Source: Phycicoccus sp. HDW14 (GTDB lineage Bacteria > Actinomycetota > Actinomycetes > Actinomycetales > Dermatophilaceae). From it: 64,000 bases of DNA. Under the pieces are notes generated by a model, which was not told the DNA's origin, made no database searches, and was given only the letters and a program-made list of their open reading frames with translations. Made by a program: the position numbers and the translations under genes. Positions 19,180 through 28,716 of the stretch are shown here, one piece after another (position 1 is the first letter of the stretch; each line of letters begins with the position of its first letter). The stretch is from positions 2,108,001 to 2,172,000 of the forward strand of contig NZ_CP049935.1 of the NCBI RefSeq assembly GCF_011383005.1, read 5' to 3'.

Positions 19180-22100
19180 CGACCCACCACCCGGGTCTCG
19201 CGCCGGCCGAAGGGCACGGCGAGGAAGGCGAGCACCGCGAGGGCCAGGACCTGGCCGAGGTGCCACCAGCGCTGCGGGTCGGTGAGGGTCACGGTGAGCG
19301 TGCCCGTGCCCTGCGGGAGCTCGTAGGTGGGCGAGGCGGCGTCGGCGACCGGCCGCAGGACCCGCCGGTCGACCTCGACGACGGCGTGCTCGGCCCATCC
19401 GGCCGGCTCGGCGACGACGAGGCGCGCGCCCGCGGGGCGTCGATGGTCGTCGTCGTGGCGGCGTGGTCGCCCGTGGTGACGACGAGCCGGGTGCCGGCCT
19501 TGCTCTCCATCCGCAGGCGCGGAGGGGCGACGAGGGCCTCGGACTTCGTGCCCGTGGGGCTGAGCCGCCACAGCTCCCAGCCGTCCTTGGGCGAGATGCG
19601 CTGGAGGCCGTCGGTGGCGTCGAGGCGCCGGACCACCTCGGGCACCTGACCGCCGCGCACGGCGAGCAGGTCAGCGGCGGTGGCGCCGACGAGCTTCTGG
19701 CTGCCCGGGACCGCACCGAGCAGGCCGGTGACGTCGGCGGCGACGGCGGCGTCGGCCCCCGGTTCGGCCGGCAGGGTCCGCACGAGGCGCGCGTCCTCAC
19801 GGCCGACGAAGCGGTAGGCGGCGCCGCGGTCGCCCGGCTCGACGAAGAGCGAGCGGGTGGCGAACGCGCCGGCGGCCTGGTCGACGGCGACGGCGGGGCG
19901 CGGGTCACGCCAGGGCGCGAGCCCGGTGCCGAGGGTGCCGAGGACGACGCCCCCGACGAGCACCACGACGGCCGCGACCGCGGTGGCGGCCACGAGCCGC
20001 AGCAGGACGCGCGAGCGGTCGCGGACGGCGTGGACCGGCAGGGCGTCGAGGCCGTGCGCGAGGGCGAGGACGAGGACGAGGGTGAGCGGCAGGAGCATCG
20101 TCCCGGCCCACAGCGTGATGGCCTCGCCGGCGGGCTCGACGCCGGAGGGGACCGTGCCGAGGCGCAGCCGGGGCGCGACGAGGGCGAGTGCTAGGAGGAC
20201 CGGCAGGAGGGCGGCCAGCGCGGTGGGGGCGCGGCGCCACGAGCGGCCCCGGAGCAGGCCGACGAGGCCGACGACGACGAGGGGCACGGCCGTCCAGACG
20301 AGCGGGGCTCCGGCGCCCCCGGCGTCGAGCAGGGCCAGGCGCCAGGCCGCCGGCGCGCTGCCGCCCCACTGGGCGAGACCGGTGCCGGCGACGACGGCCG
20401 GCCACGAGGCCGAGCCGGCGGCGAGCACCCACGGCGCGAGGACGGCCGACGGGACGAGCGCGGCGACGAGGGCGTGGGCCCGGACCCGGCTACGGACGAC
20501 GGCGAGGACGAGCGCGAGGACGACGGCGAGCCCGGCGAGCACGGGCGCGAAGGCCCCGAGGAGCGTGGTGGCCAGCGCCGTGGCGAAGGCGCTCGTGGCC
20601 GTGGAGCGGCGGGTGGCGACGAGCCAGAGCCCCGCCGCGACGGCCGGCAGGAGGACGAGGGCCACGACGGCGCCGAGCCGTCCCTGGGCGACGGCCGCGG
20701 CCGCCGGGCCCGAGCAGGCCCAGGCGACGGCCCCGAGGGTGCGCACCCAGCGCCGGGTCGCGACGACGCGCAGCGCGAGGTAGGCCGACACGGCGGCGGC
20801 GGGCATCGCGAGGAGGACCGCGAGGGCGACGACGACTCCGCCCGGTGACACCGGGTCGGGGACGAGGGGCAGGTGGTCGACGAGCCAGGCGGGGGCGGCG
20901 AGGAGGGCGCTGGCCGGGCCGGCCTGCTCCGGGCCGCCGAGGCCCGGGCCGGACCAGCCGTCGCGCCAGGCGTGCCAGAGGCTCGCGGCGTCGGCGCGGG
21001 AGCCGACCAGCTCGCCGCCGGTGAGGCCGTTGCCGAGCCCGGTGACGAGGTCGAGGCCGAGCGACCGCCCGGCCGCCACGGTGGTGGCCAGGGCGGCGAG
21101 GACGGCGACCACCCCGGGGTGGCGCACGACCTTGACGACCCACGAGCGGGGGTTGAGGTCGGCGGCCTCGTCGCCGATCGGCGGCTGCGGCGTCACGAGC
21201 GCGTGGTGCACCGAGTCGCCCCAGGACGTGAGCACGGCCCGGCGCGGCTCGAAGACGGCGTGCAGGTCGCGGCGGCGCACGGCCGGGCGGTGCCGGGTGC
21301 GCCAGCGGGCCCGCCAGCCACGCACGGGGTCGAGCGAGGTGAGGGAGGCGACCTCGGCCCACGCGCTGCGCGGGCGCTTGAGGAGCAGCAGGGCCAGCGC
21401 CGCGAACACCGAGCTGACGGCGACCCAGACGGCGAGGAACGGCGTGGACCACCAGGGGCCCGGGCCATCGCGACCCGGCGGGCGGCGCGGCGGCGGGCAC
21501 CGGTGGTGGCGGTGGCGACGGCGACCCCGGCCCGGGACCGGACGCGGGAGGAGGGCACGACGACGACGCGCCGGCCGCTGGCCTGGGCCCGCCAGCCGAG
21601 GTCGAGGTCGGCCCCGACGTCGCCGAAGGTGGTCTCCCAGCCGCGCAGGGCCACGAGCAGGTCGCGCTCGACGAGGGACCCGGCGAACGGCACGGCGAGC
21701 ACGTCGCTCGTCGTGTCGTACTGGCCCTGGTCGGGCTCGCCCGGGACCGGCCGGGCGAGCAGGCGGCCGCCGCGGGTCGTGCGGATGGAGACCGCCCGCA
21801 ACCGGTGCGGGGCGTCGACGTCGACGTGCTTCGGGCCGACGACCCCCGTCGACGGCGACCGGCGCCAGGCGTCGACGAGCCGGACGAGGGCGGCGGGCTC
21901 CGGGTGCGTGCCGACCGGGAGGAACCACAGCAGGCTCGGGGCCGAGGGGTCGGGCTCGTGGTCGAGGACGGCCCGGAAGGCGGCCTTGCGCGCGGGGGCC
22001 CGGGGGTCGGCGGCGACGACGGAGACCGGCAGGTCGTGGGCGACGTGCGCGACGAGGTCGGCGAGCGTGCGGCCGGCGTCGGGGTCGCCCTCGGGGAGGA

Positions 22101-22290
22101 CGGCGCCGGCGGTGCGGTCGAGGACGAGCACCGCGTCGGGTCGCAGGGTCTGGGCGAGGAGGGCCTCGAGGACCTCACGCACCCCGGCGGGGTCGCGGTG
22201 GGTCACGACCAGCGCCGTGACGTCGGGAGCGGCCGCACCGGCGGAGGAGGCCGGTGCGGTGTCGACGGGGCGCGGCGGGGCCAGCGTCAT
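19176..22290 (-). CDS. GT2 glycosyltransferase fused to a large polytopic membrane domain (two frameshifts)
   Basis: 1,038 residues after two single-base repairs, both in C4 runs (plus-strand GGGG at 21455-21458 and 19434-19437). The N-terminal 270 residues are a GT2 domain: DVTALVVTHRDPAGVREVLE, a VGPKHVDVD region and FGDVGADLDLGWRAQASGRR. A long membrane part with at least twelve helices follows, then a periplasmic-type C-terminal domain and a last helix before RRETRVV. Actinobacteria keep such a gene beside whiB2. It probably moves sugars onto a lipid-linked or exported glycan. DUF5719 is coupled downstream. Confidence 0.8.
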
Positions 22291-22324
22291 GCGAAGGGGG
22301 CGGTCGGCAGGGGGGACCCCTGCG

Positions 22325-22600
22325 TCAGACCGCGCGCTTCTTCAGCTTGCGGCGCTCCCGCTCGGACAGCCCGCCCCAGATGCCGAAGCGCTCGTCGTTC
22401 GAGAGGGCGTACTCGAGGCACTCGGACCGGACCTCGCACCCGACGCAGACCTTCTTGGCCTCGCGGGTGGAGCCCCCCTTCTCCGGGAAGAAGGCCTCGG
22501 GGTCGGTCTGCGCGCAGAGGGAGCGCTCCTGCCAGGACAGGGCACCCTCCTCCGGCTCGACGTTCCCGAGCATCCCCTCGACCAGAAAGAGCTCGTGCAT
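22325..22600 (-). CDS. whiB2: WhiB-family regulator, WhiB2/WhmD type
   Basis: 91-residue iron-sulfur transcription factor. The four cluster cysteines are in SLCAQTDPEAFFPEKGG and VCVGCEVRSECLEYAL. The GIWGG turn and the basic SERERRKLKKRAV tail contact sigma factor and DNA. Orthologues (WhiB in Streptomyces, WhiB2/WhmD in mycobacteria) control septation, and the adjacency to fbiA is conserved (Rv3260c-Rv3261). ATG 22600 is set by GAGGAGG. A sigma70-like promoter and a dyad lie upstream. Confidence 0.93.
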   Translation of the reverse strand: MHELFLVEGMLGNVEPEEGALSWQERSLCAQTDPEAFFPEKGGSTREAKKVCVGCEVRSECLEYALSNDERFGIWGGLSERERRKLKKRAV

Positions 22601-22661
22601 GGTTCCTCCTCGACCTCGACCCGTGCACCCCGGCCGGTCGCTCCGGAGGTACATGCATGGA

Positions 22662-22691
22662 ATTACACGCGTGTCATGCCACGCTCGTCAA
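22662..22691 (-). promoter_or_regulatory. whiB2 promoter: -35 TTGACG, 18-bp spacer, -10 TGTAAT
   Basis: -35 is at 22686-22691 and -10 at 22662-22667 on the minus strand. The spacer includes the palindrome ACACGCGTGT and a GACAC, the core of the WhiA site known in Streptomyces. The leader to the ATG would be about 55 nt. Confidence 0.5.
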
Positions 22692-22692
22692 G

Positions 22693-22728
22693 CCGTTCGG
22701 TGTTATCGGGTCAATTTCACCCGAACGG
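22693..22728. promoter_or_regulatory. Inverted repeat CCGTTCGG-N20-CCGAACGG upstream of whiB2
   Basis: Perfect 8-bp arms separated by 20 bp, directly upstream of the -35 box. It is a likely operator or activator site and sits between whiB2 and fbiA, so it could act on either. Confidence 0.45.
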
Positions 22729-22799
22729 TTGCCTGTGGTACGTGAGTGACGCCGGAGCCGGATTCGGTCCCCGGGGGTCGGGCTGGGAGACTTCCCCGC

Positions 22800-23793
22800 A
22801 TGCGCATCACGGCCCTCGCGGGCGGCGTCGGCGGGGCCCGGTTCGTCCGGGGGCTGCGGCACCACCTCGACACCACGCCCGGCCTCGCCGACTCCGAGGT
22901 CACGGTCATCGCGAACACCGGTGACGACATCACGCTCTTCGGCCTGCGGGTCTCCCCGGACGTCGACACCCTGCTCTACACCCTCGGCGGCGGCGTCGAG
23001 GAGTCGCAGGGCTGGGGGCGGGCCGGCGAGACGCAGGTGGTCCAGGCCGAGCTCGCCGCCTACGGCGCCCTCCCCAGTGGTTCACCCTCGGCGACCGCGA
23101 CCTCGGCACGCACGTCGTCCGCTCGCAGTGGCTCGGGCAGGGCGTGCCGCTGTCGGAGGTCACGGCGCGGCTCGCGGCCCGGTGGGGGCTGCCCGAGAAG
23201 GGCATCACGCTGCTGCCGATGACCGACACCCCGGTCGAGACCCACGTGGTCGTCGACGACGACGGGGACGGTGAGGGGCGGGTGGTGGCGAGCGGGCGAT
23301 CCACTTCCAGGAGTGGTGGGTCCGGCACCAGGCGTCCCTGCCCGCGCGGCGCTTCGTCGTCGCCGGGCTCGACCGGGCCGCCGCCGCGCCGGGCGTCCTC
23401 GACGCCATCCGCCAGGCCGACGTCGTGCTCCTGCCGCCGAGCAACCCGGTCGTGTCGATCGGCATCGTCCTCGGGGTGCCGGGGGTGCGGGATGCCCTGC
23501 GCGGCACCGCTGCTCCCGTCGTCGGCGTCTCGCCGCTCATCTCCGGGCGGCCCGTGCGCGGACACGCCGACGCCTGCCTCGAGGCCGTCGGGGTGCCCGT
23601 GACCGCCGCCGGGGTGGCCGGGCTGTACGAGGACTTCCTCGACGGATGGCTCGTCGACCCCGCCGACGCCGGGACCCACCTGGCCCGCGCGCGGGTCGAG
23701 GCCTTCGACGGTCCGCTGCTCATGTCCGACGTCGAGGCGACCGGTCGCATCGCGGCGCACGCGCTGCGCCTCGCGTCCTCGGTCAGGGCGTGA
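22800..23793 (+). CDS. fbiA: 2-phospho-L-lactate transferase (CofD/FbiA), two frameshifts
   Basis: Enzyme of coenzyme F420 synthesis that transfers a phospholactate or phosphoenolpyruvate unit from its GDP-activated form to the deazaflavin Fo. Recognised by [49 protein letters not shown] and [11 protein letters not shown]. The frame breaks in C4 at 23072-23075 and in GGG at about 23295-23297. One base added at each site gives 331 residues, the usual size. The product should be cytoplasmic. The stop overlaps the fbiB GTG by GTGA, so the two form an operon. Same order as Rv3261-Rv3262. Confidence 0.93.
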
Positions 23794-24847
23794 ACGCTCC
23801 GGCCCTGGAGGTCCGGGCGCTCGTCGGGGTCCCCGAGGTCCGGGCCGGCGACGACCTCGCCGGCCTGCTGCTGGCGGCCCTCGACCGCGCCGGTCTCATT
23901 CTCGCGGAGGGCGACTGCCTCGTCGTCTCGAGCAAGGTCGTCTCCAAGGCCCTCGGGCTCACGGGGTCGGGGTCGCGGGAGGACGCGGTCGAGGCGCACA
24001 CGCGCCGCGTGGTCGCCGAACGCGCGGGGGCACCGGCGTGACCCGTGTCGTCGAGTCCGTGGCCGGTCCGGTGATGGCCGCCGCCGGCGTCGACGCCTCG
24101 AACACCGGGCCGTCGGGCGCCGTGCTGCTGCTGCCGGAGGACCCGGATGCCGAGGCGACCCGGCTGCGCTCGGCGCTGCTGGCCGCGGCCGGTCTCGGGG
24201 TCGCCGTGTCGCTGGGGGTCGTGCTGTCCGACACCGCCGGTCGGCCGTGGCGCGCCGGGCTCACCGACTTCGCGCTGGGCTGCGCCGGGTTGGCCGTGCT
24301 CGACGACCTGCGCGGTGGGGTCGACCACGACGGCCGCCCGCTGGCCGTCACGGCGCGCGCGGTGGCCGACGAGGTCGCCGCGGCCGCCGACCTCGTCAAG
24401 GGCAAGGCCGACGGCGTGCCCGCGGCCCTCGTGCGAGGGCTTCCGGCCGCGTGGTTCGCCGACGCCGGCGACGGCGCCGGCGCCCGCTCGCTCGTGCGCA
24501 CCGGTGCCGGTGACTGGTTCGCGCTCGGCCACGTCGAGGCCCTGCGGGCCGCCCTCGGGGTGGAGCCCGGGTCGGCGGACTCGACGGAGGTCGGCCTCCG
24601 GTCGGTCGCCCCCGAGCCGCTCGCCGACCGCGTGGGCCGCGTCGTCGCCCTCGCCCTGCACGACGTCCCCGACGGGTCGGCCGACGTCTCGGTCGCCGCC
24701 GACGCCGCCGAGCTGGTCCTGGCCGCCGACGACTCCTACGACCTCGGCCGGCTCGTGGTCCGCACCGAGGTGGCCGCGGCCTCGGAGGACCTCGCGGCCG
24801 AGCCCATCTCCCGCACACCGACGTCCGTCACCCTCCGCCTCACCTGA
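23790..24847 (+). CDS. fbiB: F420 gamma-glutamyl ligase (CofE-type FbiB without nitroreductase domain), frameshifted
   Basis: Adds gamma-linked glutamates to F420-0. CofE signatures are [40 protein letters not shown] and [18 protein letters not shown]. The frame breaks at a G5 run (about 24027-24032). With one base restored the protein has 352 residues. Mycobacterial FbiB (about 448 residues) carries a C-terminal FMN nitroreductase-like domain. Here the last 110 residues are different: acidic, Ala/Val-rich and unlike nitroreductase, so dehydro-F420 reduction must be done elsewhere, if needed. The GTG start overlaps the fbiA stop. Confidence 0.88.
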
Positions 24848-24906
24848 CGCGGCGCCCACGGGAGCCTCGACCGGGTCTCCACGCGGTCAACCCTCCCCGG
24901 GACGTC

Positions 24907-25890
24907 TCACCGACGGGGCACGACGCACCCGGTCCGTCGGCACGGTCGTGGCGATCCGAGCCATCCCCGGGCCCGGAGGACCGACCCCACCTCGACGGCG
25001 GTCCGGCAGGGGGTCACCGCCACGTCGGGCCAGAAGACCCGCGTGGTGAAGGCGCCGCGACCGGCCGCACCCCGATCCCGACGACCGTCACGCACCCGGT
25101 CCGCCCACCGCTCGTGGCCCAGACGACCGTCGACCTCGACGATCGTCGCGAAGCCCTCGTACTCCGTGTCGTGCACGGCGCCCCTGTTCCCCGCGGCCTG
25201 CCGACGCCCGCGCGGAAGGCCGTGAGCGGTCTCGACATCCCGGACGTACCGCAGCTCGGCAGCGCTGTGTGCCCCGTCGCCCACCTCCCCCAGCACCTGG
25301 CGCAGGAGCCGACCGTGGCGGTGACGACCCCGTGCGCGCAGCTCGGCGTCGAGCCGTTCGGCCGTCGTGAGTCCGCGCTGAACTGCACGGGCCACCAGCG
25401 CGAGGGCAGCGTCGGCGTCGCCCTCGGCGGCGCAGTCGAGGACGGTCACCGAGACGGTCGTGCGCCACGGGTAGGCGAGGTCGTCGAGGACCTCGTCGAA
25501 GCGCACCATCCGGTGCAGGGAAACACCGTGGGGTGCCTCGACCCGGCGTGCGTGCGGGATGCCGACCCGGACGACGGCGGGTGACGTCGGAAGCAGTCCC
25601 AGGACGAAGGCCGCCGAGCTGCCCACCAGCGCGGCATCGGCGAGTCCGTGGGTGGAGTGCACCCGCAGGAACGCCGCTCCCGCCCGGACCTCCCATCCCG
25701 ACCGGCCGGGTGTCGTCAGGTAGACGCCCCGGGCGGCCACGGTCCAGCGACCCGACGCGACCTTCCACTCGATCGCATCGCTCGTCATCCCCGCGGCCGA
25801 GGCCTGGGCGCGGGTCACGAGCCCGAACTGGGCTGCCGACCACGCCCCGACCGGGCTCCCCACGGGCAGTCTCCCCCGCTGCTCCCACAT
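24907..25890 (-). CDS. AbiEi-antitoxin-like N-terminal domain / DUF559-like nuclease-fold protein
   Basis: 327 residues. The N-terminal part FGLVTRAQASAAGMTSDAIE and WTVAARGVYLTTPG matches the winged-helix AbiEi antitoxin domain. The C-terminal part has YEGFATIVEVDGRLGHERW and VFWPDVAVTPCRTAVEVG, like the Vsr-fold DUF559 proteins. No AbiEii toxin lies next to it, so a toxin-antitoxin role is not supported here; solitary copies are common in actinobacteria. The start (ATG 25890) has no clear ribosome site. Confidence 0.75.
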   Translation of the reverse strand: MWEQRGRLPVGSPVGAWSAAQFGLVTRAQASAAGMTSDAIEWKVASGRWTVAARGVYLTTPGRSGWEVRAGAAFLRVHSTHGLADAALVGSSAAFVLGLLPTSPAVVRVGIPHARRVEAPHGVSLHRMVRFDEVLDDLAYPWRTTVSVTVLDCAAEGDADAALALVARAVQRGLTTAERLDAELRARGRHRHGRLLRQVLGEVGDGAHSAAELRYVRDVETAHGLPRGRRQAAGNRGAVHDTEYEGFATIVEVDGRLGHERWADRVRDGRRDRGAAGRGAFTTRVFWPDVAVTPCRTAVEVGSVLRARGWLGSPRPCRRTGCVVPRR

Positions 25891-25960
25891 GCCGACCTCC
25901 CCGCCACAGGGTCCCGCACCCGGCCCGCCGCCGGCGGCGCTCGTCCACAGGCCCGCTCCA

Positions 25961-26000
25961 CGGGAGGGTTGTACGTGTGATGACCCGGTCGTCCCTCCCG
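25961..26000 (-). terminator. Inverted repeat CGGGAGGG-N24-CCCTCCCG
   Basis: 8-bp perfect arms lie 18 bp past the DNA glycosylase stop and before the AbiEi-like gene. It is a plausible terminator for the five-gene run, though the loop is long. Confidence 0.35.
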
Positions 26001-26017
26001 CAGAGCAGGCGCCGGGG

Positions 26018-26968
26018 TCAGCGGCCGCGGGTGGGGAGGTGCGTCGGGAGGGTCATCCGGGCGCCGCGTCGGGGGCGGTGGTGGCCGCCGAGCTCGAGGA
26101 GGCGCTGCACGCGGTACCGGTGCCCGCGCCACGGCTCGAGCAGGGCCTCGAGGGCGTCGTCGTCCTGCGGGGTGCCGGTGAGCGCCCACGTCATGTCCTT
26201 GGCGACGTGGTAGTCGCCGAAGCTCACCTCGTCGGGCAGCCCGAGGGCCCGTTGGGCGACCTCGGCCCAGGTCCACCGCCCGATGCCCGGCAGCGCCGTC
26301 AGCCGGGCGCGCGCCGCCTCGGGGGTCATCCCGACGCACTCCTCGAGGCGCCCGGCGTACCGGACCACCGCGGACACCGTGCGCGAGCGGCCGGGGTCGA
26401 CCCCCGCCTCCAGCCACTCCCACGACGGCACGGCCGCCCAGCCCGCGGGCGTCGGCGGGACGGCGAGCCCCAGCGCCTCCCCCGGCCCGGGCGCCGGCTC
26501 GCCGAAGCGCCGGACCAGCCGCCGGTACCCCGCGAACGCCTCCTTGCCGGTGACCTTCTGCTCGATGACCGACGCGACGAGGTTCTGCACGACCAGCCCC
26601 GAGCGCGGCACCCGCCAGCCCGGCCGACGCCGCCACTCGTCGGCGACGAGCGGGTGCAGGGCGGGCTCGAAGCCGCTGGGGTCGTCGTCCTCGCCGAGCA
26701 GCGCCGGCACCTGCTCGAGCATCCACCCGGCGCCGCTCCCCCACGCGTGCGCCGTGACCTCCTCGGCGACACCCGCGGGTGCCGTGAGCCGCAGCGTCAC
26801 CGGACCGTCGGGCGTGCGCCAGGCGAACCACCACCCGGCGTCGTCGCGCCGGCTCGTGGGGTCGCCGCCACCGCGCCGGAAGGTCGAGAGCACCGCCCCG
26901 AGGGGCACCGGCCGCGAGGCCCGGACGACGCGCTCGGCCCCACCGCCGTCGACGCCCGCGCCGGCCAT
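26018..26968 (-). CDS. DNA-3-methyladenine glycosylase (AlkA-like, HhH-GPD)
   Basis: 316 residues. Base-excision enzyme that removes alkylated purines. The HhH-GPD motif is ARLTALPGIGRWTWAEVAQ, followed by SFGDYHVAKDM with the catalytic Asp. EQKVTGKEAFAGYRRLVRRFG is the usual helix ahead of it. ATG 26968 overlaps the methyltransferase stop by ATGA, so it is the last gene of the run, although its function seems unrelated to glycan synthesis. Confidence 0.88.
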   Translation of the reverse strand: MAGAGVDGGGAERVVRASRPVPLGAVLSTFRRGGGDPTSRRDDAGWWFAWRTPDGPVTLRLTAPAGVAEEVTAHAWGSGAGWMLEQVPALLGEDDDPSGFEPALHPLVADEWRRRPGWRVPRSGLVVQNLVASVIEQKVTGKEAFAGYRRLVRRFGEPAPGPGEALGLAVPPTPAGWAAVPSWEWLEAGVDPGRSRTVSAVVRYAGRLEECVGMTPEAARARLTALPGIGRWTWAEVAQRALGLPDEVSFGDYHVAKDMTWALTGTPQDDDALEALLEPWRGHRYRVQRLLELGGHHRPRRGARMTLPTHLPTRGR

Positions 26969-27774
26969 CAGCGCACGTGGCGCGGGGGCACCCGCAACGC
27001 CGGGCCGGCCGGGGTCGCCGCGCCCTTGAACGCCACCCACACGTACGTGGGCACGAGCGGCAGCCCGGCGGCCAGCACGCGCTCGGGGACCCGGGCCGCC
27101 CACGCCGGCACGTTGTCGCCGGCGGAGAAGGCCGCGGGGTCGGCGAGCACCGGGAGCGTGTAGTCCCAGACGTCGTAGTCGGCGAAGAGGCGACGCAGGC
27201 CGCGCGGCGTGTAGTAGTGCTCGTAGTACTGCTCGCCCTTGCCGGTGAGGCGCATGTAGCGGTCGGCGGCGCGCTGCGGCAGCCACGACAGGAACGGCAG
27301 CCGGTGGTGCGGCTCGATGACCTGGAAGCGGTGTCCGACACCGAGGTACAGCAGCCCACCCGGCCGCAGGACGCGGTGGATGTCGGCGACGACGGCCTCG
27401 GGGTCGACGACGTGCTCGTAGATGTGGTTGAGCACGGCGACGTCGACCGAGTCGTCGTCGAACGGCAGGTCCTCACCGCGGGCCAGCCGGAAGTCGACCC
27501 GCTCGCCGAACCGGGCCCGCGCCTTCTCGAGCCCCGGCTCGTCGATGTCGACGCCGCTCGTGGTGGCTCCGGCCAGCGCCAGCTCGTCGGCGATGAACCC
27601 CGCCGAGCACCCGACGTCGACCGCCGTCAGCCCGGCGAGCGACTCGACCCCCAGGGCGTGCCGCACGACGGCGATCAGCTTGGCCGCCTTCTGCCGTCGC
27701 GCCTGCTCGTCGAGCATCTTGGCCATCGACTCCGAGTAGGCGAGCTGCTCCTCACGCTCCGGTCGCTCGCTCAT
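26968..27774 (-). CDS. Class I SAM-dependent methyltransferase
   Basis: 268 residues. SAM site: LTAVDVGCSAGFIADELA (motif I), TSGVDIDEPGLEKA, LARGEDLPFDDDSVDVAVL and HRVLRPGGLLYLGVG. The C-terminal half, with HHRLPFLSWLPQRAADRY and YYEHYYTPRG, is like methyltransferases in surface-polysaccharide or glycolipid clusters. It is coupled on both sides (ATGA overlaps), between UPF0104 and the glycosylase. The acceptor is unknown, perhaps the glycan made by the two upstream glycosyltransferases. Confidence 0.85.
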   Translation of the reverse strand: MSERPEREEQLAYSESMAKMLDEQARRQKAAKLIAVVRHALGVESLAGLTAVDVGCSAGFIADELALAGATTSGVDIDEPGLEKARARFGERVDFRLARGEDLPFDDDSVDVAVLNHIYEHVVDPEAVVADIHRVLRPGGLLYLGVGHRFQVIEPHHRLPFLSWLPQRAADRYMRLTGKGEQYYEHYYTPRGLRRLFADYDVWDYTLPVLADPAAFSAGDNVPAWAARVPERVLAAGLPLVPTYVWVAFKGAATPAGPALRVPPRHVR

Positions 27775-28706
27775 CCCACGGATCCTAGGAGGTGGTGCCG
27801 ACGTCCCCACGCCCAGCCCGCCCCCGCGACGACCAGGTCGGCGACGATCGCGAGGAACCGGGCGACGACGACGACGGCCGTCGCGGCCGACAGCGGCATG
27901 AACGTGACGAGGAGCAGGGCCAGCACACCGTCGCGCACCCCGACGCCGGCCGGCACGAGGACGGACAGCTGGCCGACGGCCGAGGCGAGGGCGAACCCGC
28001 ACACGACACCGATGACCAGGTCGGAGGCGCCGGCGTCCGGCGCGAGCGACAGGACGAGCACCGCGACCCCGAGGCCCGCGAAGACCCAGGCGGCGGCGAA
28101 CCACAGGCAGGTGAGGACGATGGCCCGTCCGGACAGCGCGTGCTCGAGCGGCTCGCGGCGCAGGATCCGCAGCCCGAGGGCGAGCAGTGCGTTGAGCAGC
28201 CGCGGCCAGAGCAGCACGCCGCCGAGCAGCGCCGCCGCGACGAGCACCCACAGCGTCACCGGCGAGCTGCCCCGCGCCAGCAGCCGGGGCAGCGCGACGA
28301 CGCCGAGCAGGCTCCCGACGAGGATGGCCAGGAGGATGGACAGCAACCCGGTGACGGCCATCCGACGGCGCGGCACGTCGAGCTTGGCGCCCATCTCGGC
28401 CTGGGCCAGAACGGTCCACACCGAGCCGGGCACGTACTTGCCGAGCTGGCCGACGAAGAAGACGCTCGCGGCCGGGGCCACGGGCAGCCGGGTGCCGAGG
28501 TCGGCGAGCAGCAACCGCCACCCGACGAGCGTGGCCACGGGGGCCGCGGTCGTGAGGACGAGACCGGCCAGCACGGCGGGCCAGCTCATCCGGCCGAGCT
28601 CGCGCGAGACCTCCGACCAGTTGCGGGCCAGGGCCCACCCGACGGCGACGAGCACCAGGGCCAGCAGGCCGTAGCGCACGACGACGAGGACGCGGGAGCG
28701 GGTCAT
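27771..28706 (-). CDS. UPF0104 / lysylphosphatidylglycerol synthase transmembrane-region protein
   Basis: 311 residues, about eight membrane helices, no soluble synthetase domain. FVGQLGKYVPGSVWTVLAQ and QLSVLVPAGVGVRDGVLALL are the paired signatures of the AglD/MprF-flippase-like family. Such proteins beside GT2/GT4 genes are thought to move lipid-linked intermediates across the membrane. ATG 28706 starts 10 nt after the GT4 stop, and the end overlaps the methyltransferase start. Confidence 0.82.
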   Translation of the reverse strand: MTRSRVLVVVRYGLLALVLVAVGWALARNWSEVSRELGRMSWPAVLAGLVLTTAAPVATLVGWRLLLADLGTRLPVAPAASVFFVGQLGKYVPGSVWTVLAQAEMGAKLDVPRRRMAVTGLLSILLAILVGSLLGVVALPRLLARGSSPVTLWVLVAAALLGGVLLWPRLLNALLALGLRILRREPLEHALSGRAIVLTCLWFAAAWVFAGLGVAVLVLSLAPDAGASDLVIGVVCGFALASAVGQLSVLVPAGVGVRDGVLALLLVTFMPLSAATAVVVVARFLAIVADLVVAGAGWAWGRRHHLLGSVG

Positions 28707-28716
28707 CGGGTGCCCG

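Noticed and set aside
24907..25890. AbiE type IV toxin-antitoxin system
   Set aside because: Only an antitoxin-like N-terminal domain is present; no nucleotidyltransferase toxin flanks it.
27774..27787. Leaderless -10 (TAGGAT) before the methyltransferase
   Set aside because: It lies inside the last codons of the UPF0104 gene, whose stop overlaps the methyltransferase ATG; coupling explains the start better.
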